Source: Robiginitomaculum sp. | GTDB lineage: Bacteria > Pseudomonadota > Alphaproteobacteria > Caulobacterales > Maricaulaceae | Length of the DNA: 64,000 bases | Reading direction: 5' to 3' | Assembly: GCA_021776515.1 (NCBI GenBank) | Contig: JAJFFS010000015.1 | Location: 151,542-215,541 of the forward strand | In this document: piece by piece, positions 18,142 to 28,727 of the stretch | Numbering within the stretch: position 1 is the first letter of the stretch | Layout: each line of letters starts with the position of its first letter | Notes under the pieces: generated by a model | Databases searched by the model: none | What the model saw: the letters and a program-made list of their open reading frames with translations, nothing else | What the model was told of the DNA's origin: nothing | Translations under genes and position numbers: made by a program

Positions 18142-19485
18142 TTACCCGGCGTTGGCCAATATTTCTCCGCTAAGGACCATTTGCCCTAGAATTTCCTTGG
18201 CACGTTCCAACTGGAAATCCTTGTCCTTTGGATAATCCTCGGGTGGCATTTCAGCAGAAGCAACATCTTTTTCTGCTTCGGCATCCTCTTTCAGGGCTTC
18301 TTCTTTTTCAAAATTTTCCAGCTCATTTTTCAGGGCATTGGGAAGATCAGCTTCGCTAATCCGCTCTACGGGTTCTTCGCTACGCTCGGCGGCAATTTCA
18401 ATATCCGGTTCAATACCAGTAGCCTGAATAGAACGCCCGGCGGGTGTATAATAACGCGCCGTCGTCAGCCGCAAGGCACCGTTACGCCCACCATTAAGCG
18501 GGATCACTGTCTGTACGGAACCCTTGCCGAATGAGGTTGTACCAACCAGCGTAGCCCGTTTGCGGTCCTGCAACGCGCCCGCAACAATCTCGGAAGCCGA
18601 GGCGCTGCCACCATTAATCAACACCACCACGGGAAGATTACCAATGCGAGAACCACGCCGGGCGTTATGACGCTCTATGTCTTCGGGGTCACGACCACGG
18701 GTAGAAACAACCTCCCCGCCGTCCAGAAAGGCGTCTGACACGGCAATGGCCTGATCCAGAAGGCCACCCGGATCATTACGCAAATCCAGAATAATGCCGC
18801 TTAAGTTATCACCAAGCTCTTCGGTAAGGCCATCAAAGGCTTTACCCAGAAGGTCGTCAGTGTTTTCGTTAAAAGTGGCAACGCGGATATAGCCCAGGCT
18901 ATCACCTTCAACCCGCCAGGTGACCGAACGCACTGTTATCACGGCACGAATAATTTCAATTTCCAGAGGCTCATCAAGCCCTTTTCGGGCAATGCTGAGG
19001 GTAATGGGCGCACCCGCCGGGCCGCGCATTTTATCGATGGATTCGTCCAGTGATTCGCCGATAATGGATTTACCATTAATGCCCGTAATGTAATCACCCG
19101 GTTTAACACCGGCGCGCATCGCTGGCGTATCATCAATTGGAGATACGACTTTGACGACACCACGTTCTGTTGTCACTTCGATACCCAGACCACCATATTC
19201 GCCGCTGGACTGCACCTGCATGTCACGAAATCCCTCCGGTGGCAGATAGCTTGAATGCGGATCCAGTGAGTGCAACATACCCTGAATGGCCGCTTCAACC
19301 AGTTCCGGCCCTTCGGTCTCGCTCACGTAATCGGCTTTGACGCGATTAAGAATATCGCCCATCAGGCCAAGTTCCTGAAATGTTGCCCGATTACCTGATT
19401 CTGCTGAGGCCATAGTGAAGGTCAGGCCCACACCACCAGCCAGCAAACCGGCAACCGCCACCAGAACCAAAGATAAATACCGCAT
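18142..19485 (-). CDS. ctpA: Carboxy-terminal processing protease (S41)
   Basis: A 447-residue periplasmic serine protease. It has an N-terminal signal or anchor (MRYLSLVLVAVAGLLAGG), a PDZ domain around residues 85-165 (GLGIEVTTERGVVKVVSPIDDTPA, AGVKPGDYI) and the S41 catalytic core. NGGSASASEIVAGALQD carries the nucleophilic serine and TTSFGKGSVQT the catalytic lysine. The C-terminus has an acidic Lys/Glu-rich tail. ATG 19485 is preceded by AAAGGTGG and chosen over GTG 19494. The downstream neighbour is the deacetylase and the upstream neighbour an EnvC-like activator, a normal envelope cluster. Confidence 0.95.
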   Translation of the reverse strand: MRYLSLVLVAVAGLLAGGVGLTFTMASAESGNRATFQELGLMGDILNRVKADYVSETEGPELVEAAIQGMLHSLDPHSSYLPPEGFRDMQVQSSGEYGGLGIEVTTERGVVKVVSPIDDTPAMRAGVKPGDYITGINGKSIIGESLDESIDKMRGPAGAPITLSIARKGLDEPLEIEIIRAVITVRSVTWRVEGDSLGYIRVATFNENTDDLLGKAFDGLTEELGDNLSGIILDLRNDPGGLLDQAIAVSDAFLDGGEVVSTRGRDPEDIERHNARRGSRIGNLPVVVLINGGSASASEIVAGALQDRKRATLVGTTSFGKGSVQTVIPLNGGRNGALRLTTARYYTPAGRSIQATGIEPDIEIAAERSEEPVERISEADLPNALKNELENFEKEEALKEDAEAEKDVASAEMPPEDYPKDKDFQLERAKEILGQMVLSGEILANAG

Positions 19486-19601
19486 GTTCACCACCTTTAT
19501 GTTTGACCCTGTTTATGGGCCTATACCCCGGATCTATTCAAATCCCGGGCCAGTTTATTTTGGGACACTTTGGCCCCTTTTGTATTCCCGTCTGCCCTTT
19601 T

Positions 19602-20855
19602 CTAGCCCCCGGTCTTTTTATGACCCCCATCTTTTTCAAGCCAGGGTGCCGGATCAATAGAACGCCCGTCCTTCTGGAACTCAAGATAAAGTTCCGGGGC
19701 TGGTCGTGATCGATCCGCCAGTTCGCCAACCGGTTCGCCCGCAAGAACAAGCTGATCTGACACGACGAAAGAGCGCTCCAAGCCTGCGATAATAATATGG
19801 TAACCATTACCGACGTTCAGGATCAAGAGACGACCGAGATTTCTAAACAGCCCGGAATACAAAATACGACCGTCAAAAGGGACTGTTACCTGCGCACCGC
19901 GCCGCGCCTGAACAACCAGACCCGAGCGACGAGGTTTATCTTTTGCCTGGCCAAAAGCATAGGCGATCGTCCCCTGTACGGGCAGCCGTAAAAGCCCGCG
20001 ACTATCAGCAAAACGGCCACTTGGCGCGATAAACGGATCAAATGGCATAACCGCATCAGGGTCTGGTTTTTGCCGAGGACTGGCCTGGTCGGAAGGGTCG
20101 GGTATGAGTTCTTTTGATGGTTTGTGACGAGGTGAATTATGGCTGGCAGCAAGCTCAAGCTGATCAATCAATTCACGTAATGTTGATGCCCGGCTGGCAA
20201 AAACCTGCGCCTGCCTGGCCGCTGTATTGGCGTTACGGCGTAATGTTTTCTCCAATGCCTGTCTCTGCGTCAAAAGATTTTCCAGCGTCGCCGTACTGGT
20301 TTGCAAGGTCTGGCCCTGTAACAAAAGCCGTTCTTTTTCCACAATTATACTGGCGCGCACCTGATTTAACGTCGTCAGGGTCGTGGCCAGCGCATCGCCG
20401 CGCGCCTTTAATTCCGGTGCGGCGCCCGACAGCAACAGCGCCGCGCGTGCGGCCGCTGTAATATCATCGGGCGACACAGCCAGTGCTGGCGGATGGTTCA
20501 TTCCGGCACGCTCCAGCGCCGCCAGCAAATCCATCAACCCGGCGCGCTCGGCATCCAGCTTTTTCAAAATTGCTGTTTCTTCAAAGGAAAGTGTTCTCAG
20601 TTTATCTTCAGTATCACTAAGCGTTTCCTGGTAGGTCGAACGCTTCGCCGCAAGGGCGATGAGCTGCTGTTGTAAATCAGCAATTTCTATACGAACCCGG
20701 TCTGTGCTTTTACGCAATGCGCTGGCCTGCGCTTCGGCCTTTTCGTGCTCGGTATCCAATCGGTCGGCGGCTTCCCGGCCCGGCGCTTCTTGCGCCATTG
20801 CCGGCATATTAAACATCATCAATATCAGGAAAAACCACCTGCCAGGGCCAGCCAT
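19602..20855 (-). CDS. EnvC-like murein hydrolase activator (degenerate M23)
   Basis: A 417-residue secreted protein with a signal peptide (to about MAQEA), long coiled-coil segments through about residue 240, and a C-terminal LytM domain. The zinc ligands of active M23 peptidases are missing: the first His position reads SGLVVQARRG and the HxH motif reads ELYLEF. This matches EnvC-type proteins, which activate amidases and do not cut peptidoglycan themselves. The ATG follows the rlmH TAG immediately, with GGGAGGA spanning the junction, so translation is coupled. Confidence 0.9.
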   Translation of the reverse strand: MAGPGRWFFLILMMFNMPAMAQEAPGREAADRLDTEHEKAEAQASALRKSTDRVRIEIADLQQQLIALAAKRSTYQETLSDTEDKLRTLSFEETAILKKLDAERAGLMDLLAALERAGMNHPPALAVSPDDITAAARAALLLSGAAPELKARGDALATTLTTLNQVRASIIVEKERLLLQGQTLQTSTATLENLLTQRQALEKTLRRNANTAARQAQVFASRASTLRELIDQLELAASHNSPRHKPSKELIPDPSDQASPRQKPDPDAVMPFDPFIAPSGRFADSRGLLRLPVQGTIAYAFGQAKDKPRRSGLVVQARRGAQVTVPFDGRILYSGLFRNLGRLLILNVGNGYHIIIAGLERSFVVSDQLVLAGEPVGELADRSRPAPELYLEFQKDGRSIDPAPWLEKDGGHKKTGG

Positions 20856-21329
20856 CTAGTCCTCCCGGTGGTAAGGTGATTGTGCTAATATAGAGAGCCC
20901 CCGGTATATTTGCTCGGCCGCCATAACGCGAACCAGCCGGTGCGGCCATGTCCATGAACCAAAGCGCAAAACCGCGGCGGCACCATCGCGCATCTGTCCG
21001 CCCCAGCCATCGGCACCCCCAATGAGCAGAGCTGCATGACTGGCGCCCTCATCACGCCAGCGCGCCAATAAACGGGCAAATTCGGTTGAACTTATGTCCT
21101 TGCCGCGCTCATCCAGTACAATGCGCATGGTCCCCACAGGCAACGCATCCAGCACATGACAGGTCATGGCTGTTTTATCGGCCTTACCCTTGGGGTGAAA
21201 CTCGGTCAGCTCAATTTTTGAAAACCCAAGCCCCCGGCCCAGTGGGGCCGCGCGGGTGATATAGTCCGATGCCAGGTCTTTTTCTGGCCCGGCCCGTAAC
21301 CGGCCCACCACACCCAGCGTCAGCTTCAC
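20856..21329 (-). CDS. rlmH: 23S rRNA pseudouridine-1915 N3-methyltransferase
   Basis: A 157-residue SPOUT methyltransferase of normal length. It shows VVGRLRAGPEKDLASDYITR, LDERGKDISSTEFA, the SAM-binding loop LLIGGADGWG and the C-terminal LAQSPYHRED, which is nearly invariant in RlmH. It modifies helix 69 of 23S rRNA on assembled ribosomes. The start is GTG at 21329, directly before the rsfS stop codon, and the gene forms a translationally coupled pair with rsfS, another ribosome factor. Confidence 0.96.
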   Translation of the reverse strand: MKLTLGVVGRLRAGPEKDLASDYITRAAPLGRGLGFSKIELTEFHPKGKADKTAMTCHVLDALPVGTMRIVLDERGKDISSTEFARLLARWRDEGASHAALLIGGADGWGGQMRDGAAAVLRFGSWTWPHRLVRVMAAEQIYRGLSILAQSPYHRED

Positions 21330-21683
21330 TTAAGCTTCACCATCCGCTGAGGATGCCTCAGCAGACCACATTTTTTCAAGATTATAAAACTCACGAACTT
21401 CGGGGCGAAAGAGGTGCAATATTACATCGCCAGCATCAATCAGCACCCAGTCACAGGCTGGCATGCCTTCGATGGCAACCTTACCCAGACCTTCTTTTTT
21501 TAATGTCCGCACTATGTGATCGGCAAGCGCACTGACGTGGCGCTGCGAGCGTCCGCTGGCAACAATCATAACATCGGTAACAGAAGATTTTTCGTGCAAA
21601 TCTATACAGACAATATCTTCGGCTTTGTCTGCATCCAGAGTGGATACAATCAACGTCTGCATTTGCTGCGTTGATAGTTCCAT
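21330..21683 (-). CDS. rsfS: Ribosomal silencing factor RsfS
   Basis: A 117-residue RsfS/Iojap protein that binds uL14 and blocks subunit joining in starved cells. Conserved segments include AEDIVCIDLHEKSSVTDVMIVASGRSQRHV, ALADHI, IEGMPACDWVLIDAGDVILHLFRPEVREFYNLEKMW. Length is normal. It follows nadD by 161 bp; the frame upstream of the ATG has no other start codon. In most bacteria rsfS, rlmH and nadD cluster as here. Confidence 0.96.
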   Translation of the reverse strand: MELSTQQMQTLIVSTLDADKAEDIVCIDLHEKSSVTDVMIVASGRSQRHVSALADHIVRTLKKEGLGKVAIEGMPACDWVLIDAGDVILHLFRPEVREFYNLEKMWSAEASSADGEA

Positions 21684-21844
21684 CAGTCCAGGCTGAGGGG
21701 CATTTGTACTTTCCTCAAGGCTCTGGTTGGCCGTTTCGGTGCTCAGGGGAGGATTCCTTTCTCTCCGGTGATAACAGGCGAACCTGATAACACGCCTTGC
21801 CCCTGCACGCCATGCCTGAATTGCGGTGTAAATGCAGTCGTTTA

Positions 21845-22474
21845 TCAGCCTGTAAGACTGTCTCTTAACTGTGTTGAGGACTGATCATGCAAGGGCGCCG
21901 TCAGATAGACCCATGCCGGACTTTTTTTATTCGCCAGCACAGGTGCTGCCTCTTGCGGCAAACGCGCAAAACCAAAGCGCTGCACAAAAGGTGAAAATCG
22001 CGCCCGGACCTCATCCTGTGGCCGGGCAATAACCGCCATAGGCATGGCAAAGACCATATCCTCCCATTTTTTCCACAGATGAAAACTGGCCAGATTATCT
22101 GCTCCCATAAGCCAAACCGGCCGGATAGCCGGGCGAATAGCCCCCACCGCCGCAAAGATGTCTATGGAATAGCGCGTCCCCAATGCCGCCTCTGCAGTAC
22201 AGACGAAATGGCCGGGGTTTTTTTCAACCACCTTGTGCACTCCTGCCAGACGTTGGTCATAATCGGCCTGTCCTGCATCACCTTTTAATGGATTTCCGGG
22301 CGAGACCAGCCACCATATCGCATCAAGATTCAGGCGTTTTTTTGCGGTTTGCGCCACATGAAGATGACCTTCATGAACCGGGTTAAACGAGCCGCCAAAC
22401 AGCCCGACCCGCAGACCCGCAGGGGCCGGGGGGAATATATTACGGGCGGATATGACCACGTCCACGCACCACAT
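21845..22474 (-). CDS. nadD: Nicotinate-nucleotide adenylyltransferase
   Basis: A 209-residue NaMN adenylyltransferase in NAD synthesis. [18 protein letters not shown] (about residues 25-41) contains the nucleotide-binding HxGH motif; the C-terminal SSTQLRDSL corresponds to the ISSTxIR motif. [11 protein letters not shown] is also typical. The ATG at 22474 lies within the end of proA, giving a 35-base overlap; alternative GTG starts a few codons later are possible. Confidence 0.94.
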   Translation of the reverse strand: MWCVDVVISARNIFPPAPAGLRVGLFGGSFNPVHEGHLHVAQTAKKRLNLDAIWWLVSPGNPLKGDAGQADYDQRLAGVHKVVEKNPGHFVCTAEAALGTRYSIDIFAAVGAIRPAIRPVWLMGADNLASFHLWKKWEDMVFAMPMAVIARPQDEVRARFSPFVQRFGFARLPQEAAPVLANKKSPAWVYLTAPLHDQSSTQLRDSLTG

Positions 22475-23704
22475 AATGATAGCTGGTTAATTGCGCCGGG
22501 CCGACGGGACCACGTGCGTGTAGCTTGCCAGTGGCAATGCCAATTTCGGCACCAAATCCAAATTCCCCGCCATCGGCATACTGGGTTGAAGCATTATGCA
22601 GCACAATGGCCGAATCAACGCCGTTCAAAAACTGTGTCGCCGCCTCGGCATTATCGGTGACAATACTGTCGGTATGGGCCGAGCCATATTTGGCAATATG
22701 GGCCAAGGCATCATCCAGCCCATCGACGACACGGACGCTAAGAATTGCGTCCAGATATTCGGTTTTCCAGTCCTCTTCAGTGGCCGGTTCCATATCCGCA
22801 AACAGCGTGCGCGACCGGCCATCGCCGCGCAAAACACAGCCCGCTTCTCGCAAATCCTTGGCAATCAAGGGCAAGAGTTTGGGCGCGCATTTCTGGTCGA
22901 TAAGCAGCGTTTCTGCAGAACCACAAATGCCGGTACGACGCATTTTAGCATTGAGCGTAATTGCCCGCGCCATATCCGCATCAGCATCCTCATGCACATA
23001 GACATGGCACAACCCTTCCAGATGCGACAATACCGGGACACGCGCATCTGATTGTACGCGTGCAATCAGGCTTTTCCCGCCGCGCGGAATGATAAGGTCT
23101 ATCGCACCATCCAACCCGCCGAGCATCGCCCCCACCGCAGCGCGATCCACACTGGGCACCAATTGCACCGCATTGGCGGGCAATCCTTCGGCTTGCAATC
23201 CGGCACGAAAAGCATTGGCAATCGCCATGGACGAATGAAACCCATCGGCCCCGCCGCGTAAAATCACCGCATTGCCGGCCTTGACGCAGATCGCCCCGGC
23301 ATCAGCGGTCACATTAGGGCGGCTTTCGTAGATCATGCCGATAACCCCCAGCGGCGTGCGCACGCGGGAGATACGCAATCCGTTAGGAGGGGTCCATTCC
23401 TGATCAATTTGCCCAACAGGATCATCAAGTTCGGCCACGGCATCCACACCGGCTGCCATAGCCTCGATGCGGGCATCATCCAGCATCAATCGATCAAGAA
23501 ATGATGGTGCCAGCCCTTTTTCCCGGGCGCGTTGCATATCCTGTTCGTTGGCCGTCAAAATCCCCGCAGCGGATCCACGAACCGCATTTGCAGCAGAATG
23601 AAGGGCCCGGCATTTCTGATCGGCACCAAGGTATGCCAGCTGCTTTGCCGCACCACGTGCCGCAGTGCCCATGTCCAGCAGAACCGCCTCAATACCATCA
23701 CCCG

Positions 23705-23708
<4 letters not shown>
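22440..23708 (-). CDS. proA: Gamma-glutamyl phosphate reductase
   Basis: A 422-residue enzyme that reduces glutamyl-5-phosphate to glutamate semialdehyde in proline synthesis. The catalytic cysteine lies in [16 protein letters not shown]. Other signatures: [36 protein letters not shown] and the late HTDSIVT. Length is normal. Its ATG overlaps the proB stop by four bases (ATGA at 23705-23708), so ProB and ProA, which channel an unstable intermediate, are made together. Confidence 0.97.
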
Positions 23709-25908
<2,200 letters not shown>

Positions 25909-25923
25909 TCACCTTTTTTCGGA

Positions 25924-26055
25924 TTAAGCCATCGCTGACATACCGGTGTAAACAGGCATCCAGAGATAAGTCCCTGCTGGACGCCGGTTTTCATCAGGGT
26001 GACGCCTAAAAAATACAAACACCATCCATTTCACGGTTTCAATTTCATAATCCAT
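25924..26055 (-). CDS. Possible small protein (43 aa) between rpmA and obgE
   Basis: The minus strand has GGAGG at 26061-26065 followed by ATG 26055 and an open frame of 43 codons (MDYEIETVKWMVFVFF at the start). The second half of the frame runs through a dispersed repeat-like sequence, which weakens the case that the whole frame is a real protein. It matches no family that I know. It may be a short leader for obgE or chance. Confidence 0.25.
   Translation of the reverse strand: MDYEIETVKWMVFVFFRRHPDENRRPAGTYLWMPVYTGMSAMA
25927..26010 (-). repeat. REP-like element (CTGGATGCC...GGTATG type)
   Basis: On the minus strand this segment has the order CACCCTGATGAAAACC, GTCCAGCAGGGACTTATC, TCTGGATGCC, an imperfect hairpin over ATGCCTGTTTACACCGGTAT, and GTCAGCGATGG. 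The CTGGAT-hairpin-TATG arrangement recurs at 40175-40206. Such dispersed elements are common in intergenic DNA of this class. Confidence 0.55.
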
Positions 26056-26072
26056 GGGGTCCTCCATGAAAC

Positions 26073-26100
26073 AAAAAAAGGAGACGGCCCAGCCATCTCC
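26073..26100 (-). terminator. Rho-independent terminator after rplU-rpmA
   Basis: On the minus strand the stem GGAGATGGC / GCCGTCTCC (one mismatch, 3-nt loop) is followed by TTTTTTT. It lies about 48 bp after the rpmA stop codon and separates the ribosomal pair from obgE. Confidence 0.85.
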
Positions 26101-26147
26101 CTTTTGAAAACTTACCGGCCACCAGTTAGGCGGCATGTTCCGCCGCT

Positions 26148-26411
26148 TTATTTTTCGTTTGCCGGGACAACCGATACATAGGAACGGTCATTCTTTTTGC
26201 GTGAAAACTGAATTTTGCCTTCTTCGAGGGCAAACAGGGTGTGGTCCTTGCCCATGCCAACATTATCGCCCGGATACACCTTGGTGCCACGTTGGCGAAT
26301 AATGATGTTACCAGCAATCACATGCTCGCCACCAAATTTCTTGACGCCAAGACGACGGCCAGCACTATCGCGACCATTGCGGGATGAACCACCAGCTTTT
26401 TTGTGTGCCAT
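26148..26411 (-). CDS. rpmA: 50S ribosomal protein bL27
   Basis: An 87-residue ribosomal protein with the canonical [28 protein letters not shown] start and the internal [29 protein letters not shown]. The N-terminus reaches the peptidyl-transferase centre in known ribosomes. It starts five bases after the rplU stop codon, the near-universal rplU-rpmA arrangement. Confidence 0.98.
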   Translation of the reverse strand: MAHKKAGGSSRNGRDSAGRRLGVKKFGGEHVIAGNIIIRQRGTKVYPGDNVGMGKDHTLFALEEGKIQFSRKKNDRSYVSVVPANEK

Positions 26412-26416
26412 TGTAT

Positions 26417-26983
26417 TTAGTCCTTCTTAGCGGCAGCGGCTTTTTTAGCCGGTGCTTTTTTGGCAGCAGCAGGCTTCTTGGCAGCCGCCTTCTTTGCCGG
26501 CGCTTTTTTAGCGGCGGCAGGTTTGGCAGGTGCCTTTTTGGCTGCAGCAGGTTTAGCTTCTTTAGCCTCTGCCTTCTTGGCAGGCGCTTTCTTTTCAGCA
26601 ACTGGCTTGGCTTCGGCCTTTTTGGCCGTGGGCTTTGCCACTGCTTTTTTAGCCGCAGCAGGTTTAGCGCCCTTGGCCAGAATGTCCGTAACCCGAACTA
26701 CTGTTTCAAATTGCCGATGGCCCTTGGTGCGACGATAGTCCTTGCGGCGTTTTTTCTTGAAGATAATAATCTTGGCACCCTTGCGGGTTTCAAGAAGCTC
26801 GGCATGGACTTGAGCGCCTTCGACAATTGGCGAACCGACGGTGATGTTATCACCCTCACCCATCATCAGCACCTGATCAAATACAACAGCCTCGCCGTCA
26901 TTAACGTCCAGCTTTTCAACGATCAGCACGTCATTTTTGGCAACTTTATATTGCTTGCCACCAGTTTTAATCACCGCAAACAT
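26417..26983 (-). CDS. rplU: 50S ribosomal protein bL21 with long Ala/Lys-rich tail
   Basis: A 188-residue bL21. The first about 100 residues are the normal fold ([20 protein letters not shown] to [15 protein letters not shown]). The remaining about 85 residues are an Ala/Lys/Pro repeat tail with histone H1-like composition ([11 protein letters not shown] units). Many alphaproteobacterial bL21 proteins carry a C-terminal extension, but this one is long and repetitive. The start is ATG 26983; an upstream in-frame TTG at 27001 lacks support. The repeat makes a long antisense open frame that is not a gene. Confidence 0.95.
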   Translation of the reverse strand: MFAVIKTGGKQYKVAKNDVLIVEKLDVNDGEAVVFDQVLMMGEGDNITVGSPIVEGAQVHAELLETRKGAKIIIFKKKRRKDYRRTKGHRQFETVVRVTDILAKGAKPAAAKKAVAKPTAKKAEAKPVAEKKAPAKKAEAKEAKPAAAKKAPAKPAAAKKAPAKKAAAKKPAAAKKAPAKKAAAAKKD

Positions 26984-27153
26984 ATTTTTCTCGTTTTTCA
27001 AACGGCAAAGCCAAAGCCAGCCGTATCGGGTTTTCCCAAAATCTCATAGCGTCGCCTACCACAAAACAAAAGCCTTGGGCAGCGAGCGGCGCACTATAGC
27101 CATGACCGCCCCCAAGTCAACGCGATTTGAAGCGCACATAACAGCCGCGCTTG

Positions 27154-27171
27154 CGTCACCCAAATGTGACG
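27154..27171. promoter_or_regulatory. Inverted repeat CGTCAC-N6-GTGACG upstream of the aldehyde dehydrogenase
   Basis: A perfect 6+6 bp inverted repeat with a 6-base spacer, ending 38 bp before the aldehyde dehydrogenase start codon and in the divergent region with rplU. Its size and place suit a dimeric repressor or activator operator. The regulator is unknown. Confidence 0.4.
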
Positions 27172-27209
27172 TTACTCTGGGTATAAAATCTAAATGAGGA
27201 ACTTGGCAA

Positions 27210-28640
27210 ATGCGTGAAATCAAACAGTTTTATATTGACGGGAAATGGATGACGCCAACGGGAAGCCGCACCCTGACAGTGACCAACCCGGCCAATGAAG
27301 AACAAAGCGGCAGCGTCGCTGTTGGCGAACAAGCCGATGTAGACCAAGCCGTTAAGGCAGCAACACGCGCCTTTGAGTCGTTTTCCCAAACATCCCGCGA
27401 AGACCGCCTGGCGCTTTTACAGTCCATTATTGCCGCCTATCAGGCCCGTATGAACGATCTGGCCGAAGCCATGACCCTGGAAATGGGCGCACCCAAATGG
27501 TTGTCCGGTACAGCACAGGCCGGGTCAGCACTGGCACATTTTGCCGAAGCCGCCAAAGTGCTGGGCAGTTTTGAGTTTGAACATAAAAATGGCGACCATA
27601 TAGTGCGCCATGAACCCATTGGTGTTTGCGGCCTTATCACCCCGTGGAACTGGCCAGTAAACCAGATCGCCTGCAAATTGGCCCCGGCACTGGCCACGGG
27701 CTGCACCAGCGTCTGGAAACCGTCAGAAATGTCCCCTTACTCGGCGCAAATTTTGATGCAAATCCTGCACGATGCCGGCGTTCCAGCCGGGGTTGTCAAT
27801 CTGGTGCATGGGGATGGCCCCGGCGTCGGTGCCGCCATTTCAGCGCATTCGGGGATCGACATGGTGTCGTTCACCGGCTCCACCCGCGCCGGGATCGAGG
27901 TGGCACGCGCCGCCGCCCCCACCATCAAGCGCGTCTCACAGGAATTAGGGGGCAAGTCAGCCAATATAATTCTTGATGACCTTGAAGGTGATGCCTTTGC
28001 CAAAGCGGTTACCGGCGGCATGCAAGCCATGTGCATCAATTCCGGCCAGAGCTGTAATGCTCCATCGCGTATGTTGGTGCCAACCAGTCGCATGGATGAA
28101 GCGGCCACTATTGCCGCCGCCGTGGCGCGTGCGGTTGTTGTCGCAGACCCGGGCGAAGAAGGCATGGTGATGGGGCCGGTCATCTCGGCCAATCAATGGG
28201 GCAAAATACAAGGTTTGATAGAGGTGGCTATAAAAGAAGGGGCCCGTGTGGCGGCGGGCGGCCCCGGACGGCCAGAAGGCCTCAATCGCGGGTATTTCGT
28301 ACGCCCCACGGTTTTTGCCGATGTAACTAACGATATGACGATTGCCCGCGAGGAGGTGTTTGGTCCGGTGCTGTGCCTCATTGGCTATAAGGATGACGCC
28401 GATGCCATCAAAATTGCCAATGATACGCCCTATGGTCTGGCCGCTTATGTTTCGGGTGCTGATACCACGCGCGTACGCAACATAGCGGCGCAAATGCGGG
28501 CCGGACAAGTGATCGTCAATGGTGCCAGTTTAGATATGTCCGCCCCTTTTGGCGGCTATAAACAATCTGGCAATGGCCGCGAATGGGGGGCATTCGGGTT
28601 TGAGGAATACCTGGAGACCAAGGCGATTATTGGGTCCTAG
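27210..28640 (+). CDS. NAD(P)-dependent aldehyde dehydrogenase
   Basis: A 476-residue ALDH-superfamily enzyme that oxidises an aldehyde to its acid. The catalytic cysteine is in NSGQSCNAPSR and the general base Glu in SQELGGKSANIIL. Cofactor segments GLITPWNWPVNQIACKLAPALATGCTSVWKPSE and FTGSTRAGIEV are present. It reads into the catabolic block and is followed 87 bp later by an acyl-CoA synthetase on the same strand. The substrate cannot be told; an aldehyde from aromatic or fatty-acid breakdown is possible. Confidence 0.9.
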   Translation: MREIKQFYIDGKWMTPTGSRTLTVTNPANEEQSGSVAVGEQADVDQAVKAATRAFESFSQTSREDRLALLQSIIAAYQARMNDLAEAMTLEMGAPKWLSGTAQAGSALAHFAEAAKVLGSFEFEHKNGDHIVRHEPIGVCGLITPWNWPVNQIACKLAPALATGCTSVWKPSEMSPYSAQILMQILHDAGVPAGVVNLVHGDGPGVGAAISAHSGIDMVSFTGSTRAGIEVARAAAPTIKRVSQELGGKSANIILDDLEGDAFAKAVTGGMQAMCINSGQSCNAPSRMLVPTSRMDEAATIAAAVARAVVVADPGEEGMVMGPVISANQWGKIQGLIEVAIKEGARVAAGGPGRPEGLNRGYFVRPTVFADVTNDMTIAREEVFGPVLCLIGYKDDADAIKIANDTPYGLAAYVSGADTTRVRNIAAQMRAGQVIVNGASLDMSAPFGGYKQSGNGREWGAFGFEEYLETKAIIGS

Positions 28641-28727
28641 CGGCAAAATAATCCAAAAAAACACTTATACAGCTATCCCGAGGCAAAAAATCCTGTAAAA
28701 AAATAAAGGAGACAACAGGGGAAAAAT

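Noticed and set aside
26384..27049. Long open frame of 221 codons on the plus strand opposite rplU/rpmA
   Set aside because: It is the antisense of the Ala/Lys repeat tail of bL21; its Phe/Leu/Gly-rich sequence reflects composition only.
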